Source: Marinomonas posidonica IVIA-Po-181
GTDB lineage: Bacteria > Pseudomonadota > Gammaproteobacteria > Pseudomonadales > Marinomonadaceae
Assembly: GCF_000214215.1 (NCBI RefSeq)
Contig: NC_015559.1
Coordinates: 1,426,001 to 1,490,000, forward strand
Direction of reading: 5' to 3'
DNA length: 64,000 nucleotides
Shown here one piece after another: positions 55,036 to 64,000 of the stretch (its first letter is position 1; each line of letters starts with the position of its first letter). The translations under genes were made by a program, and so were the position numbers. Under the pieces are notes generated by a model. The model made no database searches. It was not told where the DNA came from and was given only the letters and a program-made list of their open reading frames with translations.

Positions 55036-55502
55036 GACGAGTTCCTTTCAATATTTCAGATTAGTTTACAGGTAGCTTGGTAAGCCATTTTCGGTAAGGT
55101 AAATGGTTTGTAAAATAATGTAACTGATTGTTGTGGCAGGATCAATGCAAAACCTTTATACAAGAAACAATTCCCAGTGAGCCGAATTGTTTCTTGTATG
55201 TCATCTGCGGCAACTTGGCGAATTTCTTTAAACTTGTTGGATGCCTGAGCCACTTACAGATGTTAACCGCATACTCAGCTTGAACAATATCTCAAATGAT
55301 GACGCTTTTTAGTCACGGATTTCCCCATAAATTTCTTTTAAGTGACTCATTAAAAACGCTTTTTGATCGACAAAATGGTGACGGGATACTGGTCAACTTG
55401 ATGATGATCTATGATCAGAATGTTTGCAGGGGGTTAGGATTTTTAGGCTTATTTTGACGGTTTAGGCCATAGACTTAGCGTTGAAGACACACCCTCATCT
55501 TG
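55036..55502. other. Gene-free region
   Basis: AAGAAACAATT and AATTGTTTCTTG at 55164-55196 form an inverted repeat. No supported frame of length. Confidence 0.4.
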
Positions 55503-55715
55503 TCATTCTTGTTTCGCTTGTTCTGCCTCGAACTCGCTTGGATAACGACCAATCAGGATAAAGAACCATTCCTTTTGATTTATCTGTCGCTGCTTCAAGG
55601 TCACGAGATATAAGCCCACTCGCAGAGTGTATTTAGCGCTTTTTCTTGAGCAGAGAAGCCGCATACTGCTCAGTAAACAATTCTACTTTGAGGATGTGTG
55701 TACCCTGCCAAGTTA
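55503..55715 (-). pseudogene. Remnant of a SPOR-domain-like protein
   Basis: Minus strand: THILKVELFTEQYAASLLKKK then, after a one-base shift, YLVTLKQRQINQKEWFFIL and IGRYPSEFEAEQAKQE and TGA. The beta-alpha-beta-alpha order and the WFFILIGRYPS strand resemble the SPOR peptidoglycan-binding fold. No start codon remains. Confidence 0.35.
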
Positions 55716-55724
55716 ATAAGGATA

Positions 55725-55769
55725 AAAACTCTATAAACTGTTTTTTTAAATAGCTTATAGAGTTTTTAG
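55725..55769. terminator. Terminator-like hairpin
   Basis: AAAAACTCTATAA and TTATAGAGTTTTT arms with a T-rich loop, in the gap downstream of patD. Confidence 0.5.
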
Positions 55770-55825
55770 GGAGCATGGGTGAACAGTAGAGTGTGCCGAT
55801 AGACGCTAAGGGTCTGTTGGTATCC

Positions 55826-57250
55826 TTAATGCTTCGTCATAATGTGTCGCACCACTGTGTAGTCTTCCAGTCCATACATAGACATGTCTTTTCCGTAACC
55901 TGAGAGTTTCATTCCACCATGGGGCATTTCGGTGGCGAGTAACATATGGGTGTTGATCCAAGTACAGCCGTATTGTAAGCGAGCGGCCAAACGAGCAGAA
56001 CGGCCTGTGTCCTGAGTCCACACGGAAGAAGCCAGACCGTATTTTGAGTCATTGGCGAACTGGAGGGCTTGCTCTTCTGTGTCGAATGCGGTGATGGAAA
56101 TGACAGGCCCAAACACTTCTTCTTGGACGATTTCATCATCCTGTTTGGCATGGGCTATGACGGTTGGTGCGTAAAAATAGCCGTCTCCCGGTATCGGGTG
56201 TCCGCCAGTGGTGATCTCTATGTGGTCAAGTGCTCTTGCGCGATCCACCATGTCGCATACTTTCTGAAAATGTTGTTGGCTGATGAGTGGTCCCATTTCG
56301 CTGTCTTCTTGATAGGGGGTGCCGACCTTGATGGAGGAGACCGCTTGAGTAATGCGGCTAACCAGTTCGTCGTAGCGGTTTTTTTGCACATAAATCCGAC
56401 AAGCCGCGGTGCAATCTTGTCCGGCATTGTAGAAGCCAAAGGCGCGTATGCCGTCAATCACTTCGTCCATATCGGCGTCTTCAAACACCAATACAGGGGC
56501 TTTTCCGCCCAGTTCCATGTGTAAGCGCTTCATGTTGTCGGTACTGGATTGGGCAATTTTTTGTCCCGTGGCGATGGAGCCTGTTAAGGAAATCATTCTG
56601 ACTTTGTCGCTGTTGCTTAGGGTTGCGCCGACCGATTGGCCAAGTCCGAAGACGATGTTGACGACGCCAGCAGGGAAGATTTTGTTCAGGATATGAGTGA
56701 GTTTTAGGGTGGTTAAGGGAGTAATTTCAGAGGGCTTCAGTACTGCGGTATTGCCAGCGGCCAAAGCGGGCGCCAGTTTCCAGGCGAGCATCATTAGGGG
56801 GTAGTTCCAAGGTGTAATGGAGGCGGTTACGCCAATCGGGTCACGGCGTATCATTGAGGTATAACCCGCCATATATTCTGCGGACGCGGAACCGGTTAAG
56901 CAGCGACAGGCGCCGGCAAAGTAGCGAAACGTATCGGCAATGGCGGGGATTTCGTCGTCTAACATGGCGAGATATGGCTTGCCTGTGTTGTCGCATTCGA
57001 GTCGGGCGAGGGCTTCACCTTCGTCTTCTATGGCATCGGCCAGTTTTAATAGGTATTGCGCGCGGTCTTTCGGGGTGGTTAGCGACCATGTCCGGAAAGC
57101 GTTTTCAGCGGCCTCAATGGCTTCGTTAACCTGATCTGGTGTGGCTTCGGCAATGCTGGTCAGCACTTGCCCAGTGGTTGGGTTGTGGATGTCGATAGGT
57201 TGTCCTTTTCCTAAAACGAGCTGACCATTTATTAATAGTGTATTTTGCAT
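55826..57250 (-). CDS. patD: Gamma-aminobutyraldehyde dehydrogenase
   Basis: 474 residues. [46 protein letters not shown] (catalytic Glu) and [13 protein letters not shown] (catalytic Cys) are all present. Last gene of a minus-strand ydcSTUV-patD order as in E. coli, where PatD oxidises 4-aminobutyraldehyde from putrescine. Betaine-aldehyde or similar substrates are possible. Confidence 0.88.
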   Translation of the reverse strand: MQNTLLINGQLVLGKGQPIDIHNPTTGQVLTSIAEATPDQVNEAIEAAENAFRTWSLTTPKDRAQYLLKLADAIEDEGEALARLECDNTGKPYLAMLDDEIPAIADTFRYFAGACRCLTGSASAEYMAGYTSMIRRDPIGVTASITPWNYPLMMLAWKLAPALAAGNTAVLKPSEITPLTTLKLTHILNKIFPAGVVNIVFGLGQSVGATLSNSDKVRMISLTGSIATGQKIAQSSTDNMKRLHMELGGKAPVLVFEDADMDEVIDGIRAFGFYNAGQDCTAACRIYVQKNRYDELVSRITQAVSSIKVGTPYQEDSEMGPLISQQHFQKVCDMVDRARALDHIEITTGGHPIPGDGYFYAPTVIAHAKQDDEIVQEEVFGPVISITAFDTEEQALQFANDSKYGLASSVWTQDTGRSARLAARLQYGCTWINTHMLLATEMPHGGMKLSGYGKDMSMYGLEDYTVVRHIMTKH

Positions 57251-57373
57251 GTTAGTTTCCTTGGTTGGCGTAGTTCAAGAGTGTTGTTTAGAGCCACTGT
57301 GCTTTGACTATGTGCTTTGGATATGTGGTTTGGCTTGTTTGGTCGACAAGGTCGTTTGAACATGTCGTAGTGC

Positions 57374-58183
57374 TCATTTCTGACTCCCTTCTACGGCTTC
57401 CCCTTGTTTTGTCATTCTATAGGCAAGCAAGACAGGAATCATAGTCATCAGCATGACGAACAGGGCGACCACATTGGTAATGGGCACGTCGCGAGGACGG
57501 GTCAATTGGTTGAGCAGCCACAGGGGCAGAGTGTTGTCATGACCGGCGGTAAAGGTGGTCACAATGAGTTCATCAAAGGACAGGGCAAAAGCCAGCATTC
57601 CTCCCGCGAGTAGAGCAGAACTCAGGTTGGGCAGTACTATGTAGCGAAAGGTCTGCCAGCCGTCGGCGCCTAAATCCATCGAGGCTTCAATTTGGCTATA
57701 GGAAGTTCTTCGTAAACGGGCTACCACATTGTTGTACACCAATACCACACAAAACGTGGCGTGACCGATAACGATGGTGAGCAGCCCTGGTTCAATATCG
57801 AGGGTTTTAAAGGTGCTGAGCAAAGCAATGCCGGTAACGATTCCTGGCAAGGCGATCGGAATAATAAAGATTAAGGTTAAGGTGCTTTTGCCAAGGAACT
57901 GGCGGCGATACATAGCCGCTGCCGCCAAGGTGCCCAACACCAGAGAAATGAGTGTTGCGAGGGCGGCGACTTGCAGAGATAAGCCTAGCGCCTGAAAAAT
58001 ATCGGCGCGCTGCGCGGCGGCAGCAAACCAATGCAGGGTAAAGCCTTGCGGGGGAAAACTAAACGCCGATTGTTCGGTATTAAAGGCGTACACCACAATA
58101 ATAAGTATCGGAAAATGCAGTAAGAACAGCCCACAATAGGCGGTTGCGCTTAACCATTTTGGGGCAGTGTGATTAAAGTGCAT
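57374..58183 (-). CDS. ydcV: Polyamine-type ABC transporter permease, YdcV-like
   Basis: 269 residues with about six membrane segments ([38 protein letters not shown], and others) and the permease EAA loop ([22 protein letters not shown]). It overlaps ydcU by 11 bases. Second permease of the importer. Confidence 0.88.
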   Translation of the reverse strand: MHFNHTAPKWLSATAYCGLFLLHFPILIIVVYAFNTEQSAFSFPPQGFTLHWFAAAAQRADIFQALGLSLQVAALATLISLVLGTLAAAAMYRRQFLGKSTLTLIFIIPIALPGIVTGIALLSTFKTLDIEPGLLTIVIGHATFCVVLVYNNVVARLRRTSYSQIEASMDLGADGWQTFRYIVLPNLSSALLAGGMLAFALSFDELIVTTFTAGHDNTLPLWLLNQLTRPRDVPITNVVALFVMLMTMIPVLLAYRMTKQGEAVEGSQK

Positions 58184-59129
58184 CGAAGGCTCCTAAGCGT
58201 TTTGCGAGACGAAGGTAAATGGCAATCAATAGGATGGGCACCAGAGTAAAGGTTGCCGCCATCGGCATATTGCCAATAGAGCCTTGCTGAATGTACACCA
58301 TGTTACCAATGTATAGCCCCGGCGGTCCGACCAGTTGTGGAATGATGTAATCGCCAAGGGTAAGGCAAAAGGTAAAAATGGAGCCCGCCGCGATGCCTGG
58401 TACGGTCAGTGGCAGTATCACATGCCAGAAGGTTTTCAATGGCGTTGCGCCTAGGTCGGCTGAGGCATTTAGCAGTGAGCTTGGTAAGCGCTCTAATGAG
58501 GCTTGAATGGGCAAGATCATAAAGGGTAGCCAAATATAGGAAAACACCATAAAGCGCCCAAGGTAAGAGGTGGATAGGGTGTTGCCGCCGATGATGGATA
58601 GGCTGAGTAAATAGTCCAATACCTCACTTAAATGCAGCAAATGGATGAGCCATTGCAACACCCCATCGTTGCTCAATATGAGCGTCCACGCATAAGCCTT
58701 TACTATGTAACTGGTCCACATTGGCAACATTACGGCAAGGTAGAAAAAAGCTTTGGTTCTGCCTTTGGCATAGCGAGCCATATAATAGGCGATGGGGAAG
58801 GCGAAGATGGCGCTAAACACGGAGACGCAGATGGCCATGCTGACGGTACGGACTATGATGTCGTAGTTGGCGGGCTCAAAAAGTTGCCAGAAATTATCTA
58901 GGGTCAGATCCGGCACCACTGTCATGGTGAAGTCATCGAAGGTATACAGGCTTTGCCAAAGCAGGTTAAGCAATGGCGCAATGTATATGATGCTAAACCA
59001 CAAGACGGGCGCGATGAGCAGGCAGCCTAAAAAGAGGTTTGGATGAAGATGCAAGGTGTCTGCGGTCGACCTTAACATTCGCTGTAACTGGTTACGCAGG
59101 CGTGTGGGATGCGTGCTCGACAAGATCAT
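58173..59129 (-). CDS. ydcU: Polyamine-type ABC transporter permease, YdcU-like
   Basis: 318 residues, six or more membrane segments ([21 protein letters not shown]) and the EAA loop [26 protein letters not shown]. The start overlaps the end of ydcT by 4 bases (ATGA). First permease of the importer. Confidence 0.88.
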   Translation of the reverse strand: MILSSTHPTRLRNQLQRMLRSTADTLHLHPNLFLGCLLIAPVLWFSIIYIAPLLNLLWQSLYTFDDFTMTVVPDLTLDNFWQLFEPANYDIIVRTVSMAICVSVFSAIFAFPIAYYMARYAKGRTKAFFYLAVMLPMWTSYIVKAYAWTLILSNDGVLQWLIHLLHLSEVLDYLLSLSIIGGNTLSTSYLGRFMVFSYIWLPFMILPIQASLERLPSSLLNASADLGATPLKTFWHVILPLTVPGIAAGSIFTFCLTLGDYIIPQLVGPPGLYIGNMVYIQQGSIGNMPMAATFTLVPILLIAIYLRLAKRLGAFDAL

Positions 59130-60163
59130 GACTTGGCTCCATCAAGTTGTACCATGGCAGAAGGGAGCCAGCTTAATGACACCCTTGTACCTAGGTTTAA
59201 TGGACGGTCTGACAGGGTATTGGTGTGCTGAGCGCTTAGCTGTTCTCCAGTGTCCAGTGTGACGTTAAAGCGAGTGCTGGCACCATGGTAAAGAATCTCG
59301 CTAATGGTGCCTTGGACACTGAGCTTATCTGGATGACTGGTCGTGCTTGGATTGATCTGGACCGGATCAAGCTGGATATGCTCTGGACGGATGGAAAAAG
59401 TGCGCGCACTCTCCGTTAAACGCAGGGCAAGTTGCTCAGCAATAATGTTGGTGGAGCCAACAAACTCGGCGACAAAACGGGTTTTGGGCGCATTGTACAG
59501 CGCTTTTGCGGTGTCCACTTGTTCGATTTTTCCCCGATTGAATACCGCGACTCGGTCAGACATCGACAAGGCTTCGTTTTGGTCGTGGGTGACGAAAATA
59601 AAGGTAATGCCGAGTTGCCGTTGCAGGCTTTTCAATTCGGTTTGCATTTGTTCTCGTAATTGTTGGTCAAGGGCCCCCAGTGGTTCATCAAGCAACAGCA
59701 CTCGTGGGCGATTGACTAAGGCTCTGGCCAGAGCGACACGTTGCCGTTGTCCGCCTGATAGTTGGGCGGGCGTGCGCTTTCCGTAGGATGATAGGGACAC
59801 CATGTCGAGGGCTTCTTGCGTTCGGGCTTTGCGTTCTGGTTTCGGTACGCCTTTGACCATTAAGCCGTAGGCGACATTCTCTTCAATGGTCATGTGGGGG
59901 AACAAGGCGTAATCCTGAAAGACGGTATTAACATCGCGTTGATAAGGCGGCAGATGCGCGGCTTCTTGTCCGTGAATCAGGATGCGACCTTGATTGGCTT
60001 GCTCAAATCCTGCAATGAGCCGCAGGCAGGTGGTTTTTCCCGAGCCGGAAGGGCCCAACATGGAAAAGAATTCACCTTCTTGAATGTGGATCGAAACGTC
60101 ATTGACGGCAATCACTTCACCGAATTGGCGGGTTACGTTCGAAAGTTCGACCGACGTACTCAT
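59126..60163 (-). CDS. ydcT: Polyamine-type ABC transporter ATPase, YdcT-like
   Basis: 345 residues. Walker A GPSGSGKTT, signature LSGGQRQRVALARAL, Walker B RVLLLDEPLGALD, and a C-terminal TOBE domain (SIRPEHIQLDP). Energises YdcUV. It is separated from ydcS by a 295-bp gap with tandem repeats, while ydcT-U-V overlap tightly. Confidence 0.9.
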   Translation of the reverse strand: MSTSVELSNVTRQFGEVIAVNDVSIHIQEGEFFSMLGPSGSGKTTCLRLIAGFEQANQGRILIHGQEAAHLPPYQRDVNTVFQDYALFPHMTIEENVAYGLMVKGVPKPERKARTQEALDMVSLSSYGKRTPAQLSGGQRQRVALARALVNRPRVLLLDEPLGALDQQLREQMQTELKSLQRQLGITFIFVTHDQNEALSMSDRVAVFNRGKIEQVDTAKALYNAPKTRFVAEFVGSTNIIAEQLALRLTESARTFSIRPEHIQLDPVQINPSTTSHPDKLSVQGTISEILYHGASTRFNVTLDTGEQLSAQHTNTLSDRPLNLGTRVSLSWLPSAMVQLDGAKS

Positions 60164-60194
60164 AAAATTCCTATTATTGTTTAGTCATTATTGT

Positions 60195-60348
60195 TAGGTA
60201 GTTGTTGCTAAGTATTTGTAACTAGCTATTTGTTACTAGCTATTTGTAACTAGCTATTTGTAACTAGCTATTTGTTGCTAGCTATTTGTTGCTAGCTATT
60301 TGTTGCTAGCTATTTGTTGCTAGCTATTTGTTGCTAGCTATTTGTTGC
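60195..60348. repeat. 14-bp tandem repeat, 11 copies
   Basis: Unit TAGCTATTTGTTGC, six perfect copies (60265-60348) plus variants TAGCTATTTGTAAC, TAGCTATTTGTTAC, TAAGTATTTGTAAC and a degenerate first unit. Lies between ydcS and ydcT. Confidence 0.9.
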
Positions 60349-60414
60349 TAAGTAATGATGGCTTGCGTCTCTCGCGTCTAAGAAGCTCAGGTTTGAGAGC
60401 TTCAGGTAAGCGAG

Positions 60415-60450
60415 GTGAATGGTCTTTTTGTCACACAATAGACCATTCAC
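60415..60450 (-). promoter_or_regulatory. Hairpin directly downstream of ydcS
   Basis: GTGAATGGTCT and AGACCATTCAC form an 11-bp perfect stem with a 14-base loop. No T-run follows on the minus strand, so it is more like an RNA-stabilising or attenuating hairpin than a strong terminator. Confidence 0.6.
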
Positions 60451-60458
60451 CTTCTGAG

Positions 60459-61610
60459 CTAGCGCCCGCCCATGATGGCAATGTAATCTTTAGTCCAACG
60501 ACTGTAAGAAACACATGTGCCTTCGGCATCGCATTTGGATCTTGGGGTTTTCCAGAAGGCGACTTTATTGAAGTCGTTGTAGCCGTTTGTCTGGCAACCT
60601 TTGGCACCCAGTAATGGGTTGTTGTCACAGGCTTGTGGAACCGCCGGAACGGAGCCAAACCAAGCAGCCAAATCGCCTTGTAATTTTGGTGTGATCGACC
60701 AGTTTAGCCATTGGTAGGCACATATTGGGTGTTTGGTGTCGGTGGCCAGCATGGTGGTGTCGGCCCAGCCAGTGACGCCTTCTTTCGGTACTGTGGTGGC
60801 AATGGGTTCGCCTGAGGCAATTAATGCATTGGCTTGGAATGGCCAAGCGCTGGAAGCTGCAACGCCTTCGTTTTTGAAGTCACTCATTTGTACGTTGTAG
60901 TCATGCCAATAGCGGTGGATCAAGCTGTGTTGTTGACGCAGTAGATCAAGCACGGCGGCGTATTGGGTTTCGTTCAGTTCATAAGGGTCTTTGATGTTCA
61001 GTTCTGGGCGCGTGGCTTTTAAGTATAGCGCGGCATCGGCGATGTAAATCGGACCGTCGTAAGCTTGAACTCGTCCTTGATTGGACTTGCCATCTGGTAG
61101 AGTCATGGGTTCAAAGACCACCTTCCAACTGGTGGGAGCGGATTTGAAAACCTGAGTGTTGTACATAAGAAGGTTGGGACCCCATTGGAAGGGAACACCG
61201 TAATGTTGACCATTGACGGTAAACCAAGAGGCATTTTTTAAGCGCGGGTCTAAGGTGTCCCAAGCGTTGATTTTGTTGATGTCGATCGGTTGAACGCGTT
61301 TGCCATAGATGAGCCTGAGTGATGAGTCCCCTGATGCGGTCACTAGGTCGTAACCGCCTTTGGCCATGAGGCTGACCATTTCATCTGAGGTTGAGGCGGT
61401 TTTCACATTGACGGAACACCCTGTGTTTTGTTCAAACTGGGTGACCCAATCGTAGGCGGGGTCTGTCTGGCCGCGTTCAATATATCCTGGCCAGGCAATA
61501 ATGTTGACTTCGCCTTCGCCGGAGGCAGCGAAGACGTTAGCTGATAAGCCTATCCCACATGAGAGGAGACTGAGCAGGGCGGTTTTAGCGTTAAAGCGTG
61601 AAGCAATCAT
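60459..61610 (-). CDS. ydcS: Polyamine-type ABC transporter binding protein, YdcS-like
   Basis: 383 residues. Signal peptide ending near ANVFA, then EVNIIAWPGYIERGQTDPAYDWV and PFQWGPNLLMYNTQVF, typical of PotD/YdcS-type binding proteins; the C-terminal CDAEGTCVSYSRWTKDYIAIMG is the YdcS-family ending. It should deliver a polyamine or related amine to YdcUV. First gene of the operon, divergent from a LysR gene. Confidence 0.88.
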   Translation of the reverse strand: MIASRFNAKTALLSLLSCGIGLSANVFAASGEGEVNIIAWPGYIERGQTDPAYDWVTQFEQNTGCSVNVKTASTSDEMVSLMAKGGYDLVTASGDSSLRLIYGKRVQPIDINKINAWDTLDPRLKNASWFTVNGQHYGVPFQWGPNLLMYNTQVFKSAPTSWKVVFEPMTLPDGKSNQGRVQAYDGPIYIADAALYLKATRPELNIKDPYELNETQYAAVLDLLRQQHSLIHRYWHDYNVQMSDFKNEGVAASSAWPFQANALIASGEPIATTVPKEGVTGWADTTMLATDTKHPICAYQWLNWSITPKLQGDLAAWFGSVPAVPQACDNNPLLGAKGCQTNGYNDFNKVAFWKTPRSKCDAEGTCVSYSRWTKDYIAIMGGR

Positions 61611-61980
61611 GGGCAGTCCTTCATAGTTCGTTTTTGTCAGCGTTCGTTTAAATCAAGCACTAGTGAGTGTTGCTTTTGGAGCTTGATTCGTCGTCAAAGT
61701 GAATTCAAAGGTTTAAATGCATGCTCAGAGGCATGGTCAAGTAAATGAATAAAGTGTGCGAATTTTGCTCACTTTGTGCTTATCAGAATATCCATCCTTA
61801 AAAAGTCATAGCAAATACAAAATAAAGAACTTAGCTATCGATAAAAGCGATAACTGATCGAACTCTTTTGTGATATATCTGTTAATAGTGTGACGTTAAA
61901 AAGGAAAAAACGTGTGTTTTCAAATTTTTATAACCTCATTTACAGCCATAGACTGATTAGAAGGTAAGGGGAATATCAGC
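61611..61980. promoter_or_regulatory. Divergent ydcS / lysR intergenic region
   Basis: 370 bp, AT-rich. ATCGATAAAAGCGATAACTGATCGA near 61835-61862 holds repeated GCGATA/ATCGAT half-sites that could bind a regulator. No gene. Confidence 0.4.
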
Positions 61981-62892
61981 ATGATGTCGCTTAGGCAAAT
62001 TCGTTATTTTATTGCGATTGCGGAAACCGGGTCGGTCTCGGCGGCGGCCAGTGCGGTGTATATTTCTCAGTCCACGCTCACGACGGCCATTAAGCAATTG
62101 GAAGAAGAGCTCGGGGTGGGGTTATTTGAGCGCCACGCCAAAGGCATGGAACTGACTCATTTGGGGCATCAGTTTTTGCGGCAGGCGTATCTGATTATGG
62201 GCTCGGTTGAGAATGCCAAGCGGAGCTTGCAACAAAGTACTGATGATATCGCTGGCGTACTGAACGTGGGCGTCACCAGCATGGTAGCTGGCTATTATCT
62301 GGCGGATTTAGTGGCGCGTTTTAAACGTGTTTATCACAATATTTCAGTGCGTGTGGTGGAAGACGAACGCGAATACATCGAGCACCTTATTATTGGCGGT
62401 GAGCTGGATGTGGCGGTGCTGATGTTGTCTGATCTGGACAACCATTTCGCTTTTAATACAGAGGTGTTGACCTATTCTCGTTACCATATCTGGCTGCCAC
62501 CAGAGCATGCGTTGCTGAAAGAAGAATCGTTGAACATGAAAAGTGTGCTTGAAGAGCCGCAGATATTGTTGTCAACGGATGAAATGGAGCGGCGCATTCG
62601 TACGATCTGGGAGGCGCAAAATGGCCTGCCCAATATTGCTATGAAAAGCAGCTCAGTGGAAGCCGTGCGGAGCTTTGTGTCGGCTGGCATGGGAGTGGCC
62701 GTGATGCCGGAGATGGCTTATCGTCCTTGGTCTGTTGAGGGCGATCGGGTGGAAGCGAAACAAATACTTGATGTCTCGAATACCTTGGATATTGGGCTCT
62801 TATGGCGCCGAGGCGGTGTTAGAAATGAGCTTATCAACCATTTTATTGAGGTGGCGAGAGAGTCTATTTCTCAGCCCACATTTTCTGCTTAA
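61981..62892 (+). CDS. LysR-family regulator of the polyamine/aldehyde locus
   Basis: 303 residues. SLRQIRYFIAIAETGSVSAAASAVYISQSTLTTAIKQLEEEL is the winged HTH; LNVGVTSMVAGYYLADL begins the effector domain. It lies between the divergent ydcS operon and a co-directional aldehyde dehydrogenase 17 bp downstream, and probably controls both. Confidence 0.88.
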   Translation: MMSLRQIRYFIAIAETGSVSAAASAVYISQSTLTTAIKQLEEELGVGLFERHAKGMELTHLGHQFLRQAYLIMGSVENAKRSLQQSTDDIAGVLNVGVTSMVAGYYLADLVARFKRVYHNISVRVVEDEREYIEHLIIGGELDVAVLMLSDLDNHFAFNTEVLTYSRYHIWLPPEHALLKEESLNMKSVLEEPQILLSTDEMERRIRTIWEAQNGLPNIAMKSSSVEAVRSFVSAGMGVAVMPEMAYRPWSVEGDRVEAKQILDVSNTLDIGLLWRRGGVRNELINHFIEVARESISQPTFSA

Positions 62893-62909
62893 CCTGCTTG
62901 GTGAATACT

Positions 62910-64000
62910 ATGACAGATGCATCTAGCTCGCCTAAATCGACTTCTTCCGCAGCCTTACATTTGACCACTCAGATGCTTATTAATGGTGAGTTGGTGGCAG
63001 GAGAAGGGCACTTAGAAACTGTGATCAACCCAGCCAATGCTGAGCATATTGTGCGCATTGCAGAAGCCTCGAACAAACAAATAGACGACAGTGTGAAGGC
63101 GGCTGAGATGGCCGCTAAGCATTGGTCGAAGACGACGCCGGCGGAGCGGTCTGGGTATTTGTTACGACTCGCCGATACGATCGCAAAAAATGCCGGTTAT
63201 TTGGCGGATTTAGAAGCCTTGAATTGTGGTAAGCCACGGCATCTGGTTGAGCGAGATGAAATTTCTGCGGCGGTTGATGTGTTTCGTTATTTTGCGGGGG
63301 CGGTACGCTGTCGTCCCAGTACCGCTGCGGGGGAGTATTTTCCCGGTAATACCAGTATGACTCGGATGGACCCTGTTGGCGTTGTGGCGGCGATCGCCCC
63401 GTGGAATTACCCCTTAATGATGTTGGCGTGGAAACTTGCACCTGCCTTGGCAGCGGGTAACACCCTAGTGTTTAAACCATCTGAGCAAGCACCTTTGACG
63501 ACCTTGGCATTTGCTCAGTGGGTAAGTGATATTTTGCCTCCCGGTGTGGTAAACATTGTTTTTGGACGGGGCGAAAGTGTTGGTAACGGTTTGATTAAGC
63601 ATCCGGGGATTAGGATGGTGAGTTTGACGGGGGACATTTCAACAGGGCAAAAAGTGTTGCAAGCGGCTTATCGAACGGTCAAAAGGACGCATTTGGAGTT
63701 GGGGGGCAAGGCGCCAGTGATTGTATTGGACGACGCGGATTTAGCGAAGGTCGTGCAAGGGGTAACCGAGTATGGTTATTACAATGCTGGACAAGACTGC
63801 ACCGCGGCCTGTCATGTTTATGCTGAAAAGGGCATCTATGAAAAGTTGGTGGCAGAGCTACAGGCAAGTGTGTCCCGCTTGACGTTTAATGACCCAGACG
63901 ATGCGAAAAACGATTTAGGCCCTTTGATTACCGAACGACAACGCAACAGTGTGGCCAGTTTTGTCGAGCGGGCCGACGAATTGCCTCATGCTAAAATTGT
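62910..64000 (+). CDS. Aldehyde dehydrogenase, PatD/betaine-aldehyde type, 3' end outside window
   Basis: At least 363 residues from ATG 62910, still open at the edge. [46 protein letters not shown] (catalytic Glu) and [15 protein letters not shown] (catalytic Cys) make it a close relative of the PatD at 55826-57250. An N-terminal extension (TDASSSPKSTSSAALHL) is Ser-rich. Possibly uses a second amino-aldehyde. Confidence 0.87.
   Translation, partial: MTDASSSPKSTSSAALHLTTQMLINGELVAGEGHLETVINPANAEHIVRIAEASNKQIDDSVKAAEMAAKHWSKTTPAERSGYLLRLADTIAKNAGYLADLEALNCGKPRHLVERDEISAAVDVFRYFAGAVRCRPSTAAGEYFPGNTSMTRMDPVGVVAAIAPWNYPLMMLAWKLAPALAAGNTLVFKPSEQAPLTTLAFAQWVSDILPPGVVNIVFGRGESVGNGLIKHPGIRMVSLTGDISTGQKVLQAAYRTVKRTHLELGGKAPVIVLDDADLAKVVQGVTEYGYYNAGQDCTAACHVYAEKGIYEKLVAELQASVSRLTFNDPDDAKNDLGPLITERQRNSVASFVERADELPHAKI

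Noticed and set aside
59343..59786. 147-codon plus-strand frame in ydcT
   Set aside because: Antisense to the well-conserved ATPase; shadow.

Overview
The window looks like chromosomal DNA of a marine, osmolyte-using gammaproteobacterium. Oceanospirillaceae (for example Marinomonas) fits best, but this is inference from gene content: a Pseudomonas-type dimethylglycine/glycine-betaine catabolic block, a ydcSTUV-patD operon, urate breakdown genes and an integron-type cassette array. No rRNA, tRNA or CRISPR array was seen.

Layout. (1) 1-5010: the 5' part of a very large minus-strand Tc-toxin (SpvB/TcB, running into TcC/Rhs) gene that leaves the window. (2) 5143-7500: a frameshifted, 5'-truncated M14 carboxypeptidase and a RAYT/IS200-like transposase with an early in-frame stop. 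(3) About 7900-27900: an accessory region dominated by single-gene cassettes, nearly all on the plus strand and separated by attC-like sites (left arms of the TAACAA type, right arms GCGTTA or GTTAG). Seven cassettes encode GNAT acetyltransferases. Others encode GFA-like zinc proteins, a VOC protein, a transglutaminase-like protein, an SDR, an ABM-domain protein and unknowns. No integron integrase is present, so within this window the array is a CALIN. It is interrupted by a Rieske oxygenase/AraC pair, a membrane redoxin/TetR module with palindromic operators, a MYG1-family gene, REP sequences and several gene remnants (RAYT, MNT/HepT-like, M32 carboxypeptidase, HsdS-like).

(4) 27900-37560: small metabolic and hypothetical genes (DCC-family, nucleotidyltransferase, DHCW cupin, GST, a serine-hydrolase homologue lacking its nucleophile, NTF2-like, NmrA-like, DUF924), then a LysR regulator divergent from an old-yellow-enzyme gene, and an alpha/beta hydrolase. 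(5) 37627-47386: an MltC-like transglycosylase, then dipeptidase, DUF5943, dgcA, dgcB, etfA and etfB, the order known from Pseudomonas glycine-betaine catabolism. DgcAB demethylates dimethylglycine and the electron-transfer flavoprotein carries the electrons.

(6) 47500-55035: a chemoreceptor, a Fur-box-associated iron-type binding protein, aldose 1-epimerase, and three genes that together take urate to S-allantoin (HpxO-type urate hydroxylase, HIU hydrolase, OHCU decarboxylase), plus a small secreted protein. (7) 55826-64000: a minus-strand ydcS-ydcT-ydcU-ydcV-patD operon (polyamine-type ABC importer plus gamma-aminobutyraldehyde dehydrogenase), a divergent LysR regulator and a second, partial aldehyde dehydrogenase related to PatD. 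An 11-copy, 14-bp tandem repeat and a hairpin lie between ydcS and ydcT.
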